A stretch of DNA of 64,000 bases from assembly GCA_021018995.1 (NCBI GenBank), contig CM037598.1:41656685-41720684 (forward strand). Direction: 5' to 3'. This DNA comes from Chloranthus sessilifolius. Lineage: Eukaryota; Streptophyta; Magnoliopsida; Chloranthales; Chloranthaceae. How positions within the stretch are numbered: position 1 is the stretch's first letter; each line of letters opens with the position of its first letter. The notes under the pieces were generated by a model. That model did no database searches, was not told the DNA's origin, and was given only the letters and a program-made list of their open reading frames with translations. This document shows, piece by piece, positions 55,497 through 64,000 of this stretch. The position numbers and the translations under genes were made by a program.

Positions 55497-58400
55497 CTAA
55501 TTATAAAACAAAACGCAATATAATTTGAATAAGTGCGAAAACTGGTCTCGAATTTCAGCCTCGTGCTCCCAAGTGGCTTCCTCCGATGTATGATTCCACC
55601 ATTTTACAAGAACCAAGGGAATCCGCTTAGTTCATAGGATCTGCTCCTTGTGGTCTAAGATCTGTACTATGTCCTCGACTACTGTCAAACCATCCAGAAG
55701 TTCAATGGGTTGGTAATCAAGCACATGAGACGGGTCGTGAATGTATCTCCATAGCATGGACACATGGAACATGTTGTGCATGCTAGATAGTTGCGGCGGT
55801 AAAGCCACTATGTATGCAACCAGTCCGACGTAGCCTAATATCACAAAAGGCCTGACATACCGAGGGCTCAGCTTCCCTCATTTACCGAATCACATCACAC
55901 CTTTCGTAGGTGAGATTCAGACAAAAACATGCCGACTTGAAATGCAACTATTAGTAAAAAATTTATCGCTTAGAGACATATAAGGTGATAATGCAATTAA
56001 GCTCACCGAAAAATCCACATGTCTCCTTTTGAGATTTGCGTAGCTCTTCTGATGGTTTTGACCCACACATAGTCTCTTGCGGATCAACCGAACTGTCTCG
56101 ATTGTACTCTCCACAATCTCTAAGCCTAGAATGAGCTTCTCACCCACTTCTTCCCAATTCAGTGGAGACTTGCACCGCCGTCCATATAAAGCCTCGAACG
56201 GGCCATATTGATGCTAGCTTGAAAGCTATTATTGTAAGCAAACTCGATCAGAGGTAAGTGTTGGTCAAAATCCAACATGCAAGCACAAAAAATTTCCTCA
56301 ATGATCTGATTCACTCGCTCAATTTGGCCATCGGTCTGTGGGTGAAATGCTGAGCTAAAGTCAAGATGAGAACCCATTCCTTCTTGGAACCGTTGACAAA
56401 ACTGAGATGTAAACAATGGATCTCAATCTAACACAATACTAGATCATATACCATGATGTCTAACGATCTCATTGATGTACAACTCAGCGAGTATGCTGGC
56501 GGTATACATTGTATTGTAAGGTAGCAAATGAGCGGCTTCGTTAACCAATCGACAATGACCCAGATGGCATTGTTCTTCCTTAGTGTTTTTGGCAATCCCA
56601 GGATGAAGTCTATTGAAATGGCTTTCCATTTCCACTTGGGGACAGGTAAAGGTTGTAACAACCCCGCAGGATTCTAATGGTCAACCATTGACAAACCAAA
56701 CATCGCGATACGTACTCGGTGACGTCTCATTTCAGACCTCCCTATCAGAAGCTCTTCCTCAAATCCTAATACATCTTGGTACTACCACGATGTATAGCAC
56801 ACATCATTTGTGAGCCTCTTCTAAAATGGTGTCCCGAAGCTCAGTACTCGTTAGTATACATACTCGGTCGCTAAACTGCAAGGTCTCATCTTTCAAAATG
56901 GAGAAATCCTTCTTACATCCACTAACCACATCATGTCTAATCGCCATAAGCTCATCATCCATTATCTATAGCTTCCTTATATTCTCGAAGAGCGTACGGC
57001 AAAGCACAAGGGTAGCCATTAATGCTCTTGAGCGTTTCACATCAAACCGTGAGCTGCTTAAGGCCATATCTTTCAGTAGCTTTTATCTCTGTATCCTACT
57101 AATAAAATGCAATAATAGCGCTAAAGACTTCCTACTAAGAGCATCAACAATGACATTTGCCTTTCCCGAATGGTACTGGATAGAGCAATTATAATCCTTC
57201 AAGAACTCCATCCATTGTCACTGCCTCATATTCAAGTCCTCCTAAGTGAATAGGTACTTGAGGCTCTTGTGATCGGTGAATATATCAAATATTTCTCCGT
57301 AGAGGTAATGTCTCCGGATCTTTAGGGCAAAGATAACTGCTGCTAACTCTAGATCATGCGTCGGATAATTTCTTTCATTGTCCTTCAACTGCCTAGAACC
57401 ATCAACAATGACCCACATATTTTGATTAAGCACACAACCTAATCCCCCATAAGAAGCATCACTGTACACTATGAATCCTCCACTGCCTGAAGGTACAGCA
57501 AGTAGTAGTGCTATAGTCAATCTCCGCTTAAGCTCCTAAAAGCTTTGCTCACACTACTCTGTCCAATTGAACTTAGCGTTCTTTTTCGTAAGCTGTGTTA
57601 GCAGACCCGTTATCTTGGAGAAGCCCTTGACAAATCTTCGATAGTATCCTGCCAGACCAAGGAAACTACGGACCTCGTTAATTGTCATCGGCTGCTCATA
57701 GTTCACCATCGGATCAATCTTCGTCAGATTAACAAATATACTATTCTCAGAGATGGCGTGGCCCAAGAAGCTTATCTGATCAAGCTAAAACTCACACTTA
57801 CTGAGTTTGGCATATAGATGGTGGTCCCTGAGTGTTTGAAGAGCCACTCATAGATGCTGCACATGCTTCTTTTTAATTTTTGAATAGATGAGGATGCCAT
57901 CTACGAAAACTACCACTAATTTATCGAGGTGTGGCTTGAACACGCGGTTCATCAGATCCATATACGATGCAAGTGTCAACCCAAATGGCATCACTATGAA
58001 CTCATAGTGACCATACCTCATACGAAATAGAGTCTTGGAGATATCTTTTGCCTTAATCTTGAGCTGATGATAGCCTGACCTCAGATCAATCTTTGAAAAT
58101 AACTTTACACCCAATAGTTGATCAAACAGGTCATCTATCCATGGAAATGGATAACGATTCTTAACCGCCACCTTGTTGAGCTGGCAATAATCGGTGCACA
58201 AACGCATCGATCCATCTTTGTTCTTCATAAATAATACCGACGCTCCCCAAGGAAAAACACTCGGTCTAATAAAGCCTTTATCTAACAGCTCCTGAAGTTG
58301 TTCCTTGAGCTCTTTCAACTCAGCAGGTGCCATCCAATATGGATCCTTGGACAATGGTTCAGTACCCGGTGCCAACTCGATCGCAAACTTGATCTCTCAG

Positions 58401-58959
58401 TCAGGTGGCAATCTAAGTAAGTCTTCAGGGAAGACATCGGGATATTCACATGCAACCACGATAAGTGCAATGTCCTTCTTTTCCTCTTTATGATCTTGCA
58501 AGTAAGCAAGATATCCACAACAGCCGCTCCTCATCATACGCTCAGCTTGGATAGCTGAAATAAGTAGCGCGACGCTAGATTTAACTCCACAAAATTGAAA
58601 GGATTTCTGCATTGGAGGTAGGAAGGTCACAATCTTTCGAAGGCAATCCACGTTCGCATGATATGAAAACAACCAATCCATCCTAAGAATCACATTAAAC
58701 CCTTTCATACTCAGCATATTTATATCGATCATTATCTCGTGATCATCAATGATCACGATAACTGACTGACACACCGTATCCGTGTTCACCGAGCTTCCTG
58801 TAAGAACTGACACAGCCAAGATGAATGCAAGGGGTTTGGGAGCAATTCTCAACTTCTCAGAGAAAAGGTGAGTAATAAACGAGTGAGTAGACTCGGGGTC
58901 TATTAATACTCGTGCTTCTGTTTTACTCGAGTCGCCTTCACGACTCATTACAAGGGTAC
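55497..58959 (-). pseudogene. pol: Chromovirus D pol, broken
   Basis: Protease (ARVLIDPESTHSFITHLFSE; active-site DPG now DPE), RT (58375..57848: [35 protein letters not shown], catalytic box changed to FVDGIL), RNase H (57520..57242: [20 protein letters not shown]), integrase (56661..56159: [46 protein letters not shown]), candidate intron remnant (56006..55937), then integrase tail and chromodomain (VALPPQLSSMHNMFHVSMLW, DYQPIELLDGLTVVEDIVQI). Many stops. RT is lost by a different change from element C. Confidence 0.85.
55937..56006 (-). other. Candidate intron remnant between integrase and chromodomain (element D)
   Basis: 70 nt at the same codon as the 72-nt gap in C. Donor GTGAGC is present; the acceptor has decayed (TTTCAA|GTCGGC). 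Confidence 0.5.
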
Positions 58960-59083
58960 CTTTTATCAAGAATTTTCATTAATTATATGAAATGATTATA
59001 GTTTTCAAATTTATTATTAAATAATTCATAATTCTAATTAATAGAAACTAATACAGGAATTAACATCTGAACTTTCATGATAA
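58960..59083 (-). other. Candidate intron remnant between Gag knuckle and protease (element D)
   Basis: 124 nt. Minus strand GATCCAAG|TTATCATG (donor GT now TT) ... TTGATAAAAG|GTACCCTTG. Same place and phase as C. Confidence 0.6.
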
Positions 59084-60398
59084 CTTGGATCACGTCATTT
59101 GACGTTTGGGCATCATGTGCAGTCACCGCGTAGGCTCGACCCTGAACAGTAGGTCGAGAGGATTTCTACATAGAAACTGAAGTAGTCCTTCCCTTGTCCT
59201 CCTCAGGACAATCCTTGATCATGTGACCGATCTTCCCACATCGAAAGCATCCTCCAGTGTTCCTTCTACAATCCTCTCTCTTGTATGGTTTCCCACATGG
59301 TGTACATGCTGGAACTGGAGTAGTAGATGGTCAACATAAGGATCCTTGAGCTACAGAAGCCCCTCTCGCAGTGGTGCTAGCAGATCTGAAAGGTCGTATC
59401 AGTGAAGAACTCTGTGGTCTCTAATAGGAGGAAGATATAGGTCCAAAAGTAACAGCCGGTCTGGAATAAGAATACTGAATAGGATAGTGAGGAGGTTTTA
59501 AAAACTTCGACTTTTGGTTTGCCTGCTCAGACACACTAGGCTATCCCTGGTCGAATCGGGTTTTATTACTCTGATCCCTTCACAGGTACAGCTTATGAAT
59601 TTCTTCCTTAGCAATGAGGGCCTTTGACATGACACCCCCAAAGGTTTCCATCTCCCACATCGCCACCTTCTTTTGTATGTTTGGCCTCAGGCCACGCTGA
59701 AATTTATGGGCCCTCATTAATTCGGTGGCCACATGTAGAGGTGCGAATCGTGAAAGCCAATTAAACTCTGCTCTGTACTCATGCACAGACATCTCATTAT
59801 GTTCCAGTTTTACGAACTAGACCTCCCACTGATGATGCACGATCTTAAGAAAATACTGATCGTTGAATGTCTCCACGAACTCTGCCCAGGTTCATGGAGT
59901 ATTAGGAAGGTCTTGCTCTCGTGTCTTGGATATAGACTTCCACCAAGGACTTGCCTCTCCCTATAGCTTGAAAGTTGCCCATCGCACCTTCTCGACATCG
60001 GTGCATTGCAACACCTCAAAGATCTTCTCCATCTTGTCCAGCCACCCCTCGGCTTCTAATGGATCAGTCTGACCCGAGAAGGTAGGAGGTCGCATTCTCC
60101 TGAATTTGACAAAACCTCTTGGCTGATGTTTGGCTGCCAGCAACTCTGTCTACTAAGTCATAGCAGTAGTCTACTAAGCCATTGCCGTAGTCTGCTGAGC
60201 CATATTATTGGTCAATGCCTCCAACACTTGGTCAACATTGCCTCCTCTTCCTCTCCCTGCTCCCAAGGGATCTGCATTAGGACCAGAAACAAATCAGTCT
60301 CTGCCCCGTGAGATACCTATGCCCTCATCAATCTCCTCGACATGAGCCATTCTAGGTCCGTCTCTACCTCATCCCCTACCTTTGAACCTTGGAGTCAT
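59084..60398 (-). pseudogene. gag: Chromovirus D Gag, broken
   Basis: Starts at ATG 60398 (MTPRFKGRG), reaching MAHVEEIDEGIGISH. Capsid parts include PRGFVKFRRMRPPTFSGQTD (about 60120) and MSVHEYRAEFNWLSRFAPLH (59792). The zinc knuckle CFRCGKIGHMIKDC near 59250..59210 is intact. Several stops and frame shifts. Confidence 0.8.
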
Positions 60399-60494
60399 GC
60401 TGATCTATCATTATTAACGAACAATAACAATTGATTAGTATTGATTGTAAAAATAATCATGCCCTTAGTCCTAAGATCCTGAACCAGGAGCCAT

Positions 60495-60506
60495 GCTCTA
60501 ATACCA
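60495..60506 (-). promoter_or_regulatory. Primer-binding site (tRNA-iMet) of element D
   Basis: Minus strand TGGTATTAGAGC, one change from the consensus, two bases from the LTR. Confidence 0.85.
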
Positions 60507-60508
60507 AC

Positions 60509-60665
60509 TGTGATGATCCAACTTTTCCAATCCTTATGGTATAGGAAAGGTTGGTTCGCCAACTTATTGATTTCCCAATAAGCCGAATATAAGACTAAAG
60601 CCGGCAACAGATGCATAATTCTAAAACAAAAGCAAAACTAATAAGACCAGATTAATAGCTCATAA
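60509..60665 (-). repeat. 5' LTR stub of chromovirus D
   Basis: Matches the first 157 bp (+ strand) of the LTR at 50609, then stops at 'agctcata'. Confidence 0.85.
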
Positions 60666-62148
60666 CTTTTGGCCCTAAACTCAGATTGGCATGATTCTTA
60701 ATGCGCTGGAAAGGGGACAACGAGCCCTATAACTTTCATGAAGTAACAAATTCCAGAATCTAACGTTTAAAGGGTAAAAAATTAGTGATAAGTTATGAAA
60801 AGATGTTCAGCTGGACTACTTGCTGAGGCAAGCCTATATTGGTACTAAATTCATGCATATGAAACTAAAATATAGGTGCAACTTGGGGCACATGATAGTT
60901 GATGCGATGGATGTGATCTTGAGAATGCATGAGTGAAGCAGATTCACGTAAGTGTGTTTGTACAGGTAGGGAATTTACTTTATTAACCTATATTGGGATT
61001 TCTTATTCTCCTTTAGATTGTAAATTATTAATCATGTACGAATAGATATATATATATATAAGATAATATATCATGCTGAATAAAATGAATGAAGTTGTAG
61101 TTCATTATAGGATGACATGATGAACATGTTAGATCTAACATGTAGACCTGATAAGTATAACCTTATCAGTTCTAAATGGAATTGAGTTGAGTGGAGTTGA
61201 GTAAAAATAATTATCAGTTTTGTGGATAATGCATGCACGCATGTTAACTGTGAATATATAGTAGTTTTGAACATATGAACCCATGACAGTTGATATTAGT
61301 GTTATAGATATAAATTCAAGTTAGTTTTGCATGATATATATATTACGTAAAGAGATAGTTGTAAATCATGTATGACCTTGATAGTTTGCAGTCATGTATG
61401 AACATGCTAGTGTCTGTATGCCAGTCAGTTTTGATGTATAGTGATGACTAATGACGATTAAAGAATTAGGATATACAAATGCTTTGTATGTCTATGCTCA
61501 TATCAGTTAAATGATGATAGATATCAATTCTGATGTGTATTTTTCATGACCATGATCAAGTCAGTTTAAGTTTATGAATCATGATACAAGTTCAAATTTG
61601 ATATCTAATTTGGGTTAAATATGCTAGATTCAGTCTCAATGAATAGTTAGGAAATGAGGATGATAAGCTCAATTTTGAAGGATGATTAAAAGATGAACAT
61701 GGTAGATCAGTTTCGATAAATAGTTAGCTCAGTTTTCATAAATAGATAGTATGCACATGCTAGCTCAGTTCTAAATATGCTAGTGCTCGCTATGTATGAG
61801 CATGCAAGATCAGTTATGCTAGTTTATTTTTTATATGTATATCTGTTCATGATGATCTCGCATACATGTTACCATGCATTGTTCATGTCCTGTTATCCTT
61901 GATGTCATGTACACATCTTTTTTTCATCATGAATCAAGTGATCCCGCTAACTCGGGAGCTTGGCAAGTAATCCCGCTAACTCGACAGCTTGACTCGTCTT
62001 GTACCAAGTGACCTTGCTAACTTAGCTCAGGGGCTTGACTCGTCTTGTACCAAGTGACCTTGCTAACATAGCTCAGGGGCTTAACTTGTCTTGTATCAAG
62101 TGACCTTGTTAACATAGCTCAGGCACTTGACTTCTTGGTCCTAGTGAC
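60666..62148 (+). repeat. E-family LTR fragment
   Basis: Parallels LTR E from about 8040 on: 'aatataggtgcaacttgg', 'ggtagggaatttac', AT-rich middle, then the hairpin-unit array (61935..62140). The start is lost at the junction with D and the end is interrupted within the array by an A-family LTR at 62149. Around 60830 only a weak trace of the GCCGCGGC cluster remains. Confidence 0.7.
61935..62140 (+). repeat. Tandem hairpin-unit array (third E-family LTR)
   Basis: Two good copies of the GATCCCGCTAACTCGGGAGC unit, then three to four diverged copies ('gtgaccttgctaac...ggggcttgac') with a period of about 49 bp. Confidence 0.85.
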
Positions 62149-64000
62149 TGTTAAGACCTGAAAAGTACCACTTTTCGCCCCTTAATTTAACCTTTGATTA
62201 GACCCTTCGCCACCTATTAAGTTCTTGTTAAGTGTTTTGTGCAGGTAATAATCAGTAGTGAAATAAGGCCAAGAATCCTGTTAAGGAGCCTGCCTGGGCA
62301 CCAGATATCCCTCAGAAGAATGAACTCTGAATCCATACCTGAAATGAGCCTCGCACAGCTAACCCAAGCTTTAGAGGATTCAGGAGAAATATGCCTCGCA
62401 CAGTTCAACTGAGCTTCCCAAGGCTTTACAGCAACCTCTCGCGCTGATGAATGACTGAAGAGCTTCAGAAACTCAAACTCACATAGCTCTCGCGAAGCTC
62501 AAGAGTAGAACACATTGCACAGTGTCGCGCAGTTCAAAGCAGACCTCTCTCAATCTCGCAGCTCTCGAGCAGAGAGAGAGCTTAAGATTCCTCAGCCGTT
62601 GTCACGCATGCAGAGATGCAATTATCAGAAGAAGAACTCCTCGCGTAGTTCTCGCACCATTCAAGAAAGAAAACATCCTGGCAAAGGCAAAGCCAATCTC
62701 GTGAAGATCAAGTGAGACATAGAACCTCGTGCAGTTCCAAACTCAGAAGAGCCTCGTGAGGCAACTCGCGAAGTCCAAGTAAAGAGAAGTGCTCGCGAAG
62801 TTCTCGCGCTGCTGCCCAATGAAGACCGATCGACCACGCGACTGCTTGAATTTCAACCCCGCGACACTTGAGACTGTGTTTTCTATTCAACCTCGCGAAG
62901 CCCAATCCAGCGAGAGCTCAACTCTCTACCGCGCGACTGCCTGAAGAGCAAACCAAGGCAACCTCGCGACGGCTGAAGCTTCAGTGTGAAATCATCTTAG
63001 CGAAGAGCAAAGAGCTACCACGTGACAAGTCTAAGAAACTATAGCTACCTAGCGAGGCTCTGACCCTAAACGTCCATCTCTTCAGCAGAGGACCTTTTGG
63101 GTATTTACAGCGATTAGGGCATGCACTCCCACGCTTAAATCTCCGTGCACGCGCCTCGAGGCATCCAAGGATCATTATCAGGCCATGTGGCATTGTTAAA
63201 ATTAGGGTTTCCTAACCCTAATGCGCCGCCACCCCACTGCTATATGAAACCATACCTGAGCTTAGGTTTAGGCATCTGGGAACCCATCTCAGATCATTTT
63301 TTCTTTTCTCTTTCTTTTTAGTAGTAAGTAGTTTTCTTTTTCTTTCCTTCTCACCATAGTCCAGCACTTGCTGGCTATGCATTTGTATGTGTTTTTGAAT
63401 TAGATCAATGGAAGTTTTGCAATAGGTTCTGTACTTTGTGGGATTGTTGTTTGTGCGTGAGATGCTCTATGCAAGGCTGCTACCTTGTGATCCGCCATTG
63501 CTTTGGCTGTGTTTCAAAGCAATGGAGGATTGATTCTAAGGGCCACTCAGATCTAAGTGACCTGTGTGTCTGGGCTATCATGGTCCTACAGCCTTAGCCC
63601 CACCACAGGACCCACTAGATCTGAAATCCCCATGGGAGCTTGAGCTAGTAGCCTTGTGAGCATGGTGGTAGCAGCGATAATCTTGTTTTGTTTTGGACTC
63701 TGTGAGGAGGATAACCTCTGAAATAGTCTGTGACCATTTAAGTGGACAAATTATAGCCTTAGGGTGATTCTGATCCACCGATCCAAGATGGATCCTTCTT
63801 CTTTACACCTGAGCTTGTAGAAGCCTGGTGAGAGATTGTACAAAGCCAGACTCCCCCATATTTGTATAGATCCGCCATCTGATGTTGGATCTGATCTAGT
63901 TATAGAGATTGCGGGCTGGTGACTGGACCATTGTAGCCTCGTTCAAGCAATGGACAGCTAGATCGAAGGTTGTACTCAATCTCTTGCTGGTTCTGTGTGT
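62149..64000 (+). repeat. LTR of a second A-family Athila element (cut by window edge)
   Basis: Starts TGTTAAGACCTGAAAAGTAC and follows LTR A (4506 downward) in reverse complement for all 1852 visible bases, including the CTCGCGAAG-type cluster (about 62340..62970) and the duplicated 'ggggctaaggctgtagg' type region. It inserted within the hairpin array of an E-family LTR. The rest lies right of the window. Confidence 0.9.
62340..62970. repeat. TCGCGA-type repeat cluster (second A-family LTR)
   Basis: About 20 copies or variants of ctcgcgaag and cctcgcacag; counterpart of 3723..4309. Confidence 0.8.

Larger units (their letters stand above)
50609..60665 (-). mobile_element. Tekay/Del-like chromovirus D with truncated 5' LTR
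   Basis: Same layout as element C and clearly the same lineage: 5' LTR stub (60665..60509), tRNA-iMet primer-binding site, gag, pol with chromodomain, extra ORF, polypurine tract, 3' LTR (52835..50609). About 10 kb. All reading frames are broken. The 5' LTR stops after 157 bp at a junction with an E-family LTR fragment. Confidence 0.9.

Noticed and set aside
1-64000. Biosynthetic gene cluster around the terpene synthase
   Set aside because: No cytochrome P450, dehydrogenase, acyltransferase or second terpene synthase seen in the window.

Overview
This is nuclear DNA from a flowering plant with a transposon-rich genome. It is AT-rich, has spliceosomal introns, and is mostly decayed LTR retrotransposons. 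The only intact host gene I can support is a terpene synthase on the + strand (32667..49140). It has seven exons of the classic TPS-a lengths (141, 262, 373, 219, 139, 249 and 294 nt) and encodes 558 residues. RRx8W, RxR, DDxxD and the second metal-binding motif are all present and there is no plastid transit peptide. It is most likely a cytosolic sesquiterpene synthase. The species cannot be fixed from the window; the protein would suit a magnoliid or woody eudicot.

Left flank (1..31982): a nest of retrotransposons. An old Tekay/Del-like chromovirus (E', minus) carries two insertions: an Athila-type element (B, minus) in its protease, and a second chromovirus (C, minus, 18832..30962, both LTRs present) in its LTR. 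B is interrupted at the start of its reverse transcriptase by a + strand chromovirus (E). E is interrupted in RNase H by another Athila-type element (A, minus), which runs off the left edge.

Centre (32000..50608): the terpene synthase, with a TATA box about 100 bp before the ATG. Its introns hold foldback/MITE elements (introns 1, 5, 6), a solo chromovirus LTR and an antisense LINE remnant (the 8.4-kb intron 2), and a Tat/Ogre-like LTR fragment (intron 5). A 50-bp tandem repeat and a large foldback lie downstream.

Right flank (50609..64000): chromovirus D (minus, close relative of C) with a truncated 5' LTR, then an E-family LTR fragment interrupted by the LTR of a second A-family Athila element (+), which runs off the right edge.

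Most unusual: (1) the chromoviruses share an intron-like gap between the Gag zinc knuckle and protease, and a second one between integrase and chromodomain; (2) C and D carry a related extra sense-strand ORF between pol and the 3' LTR; (3) every LTR family has its own cluster of degenerate, self-complementary, CpG-containing short repeats, different in sequence but similar in design.
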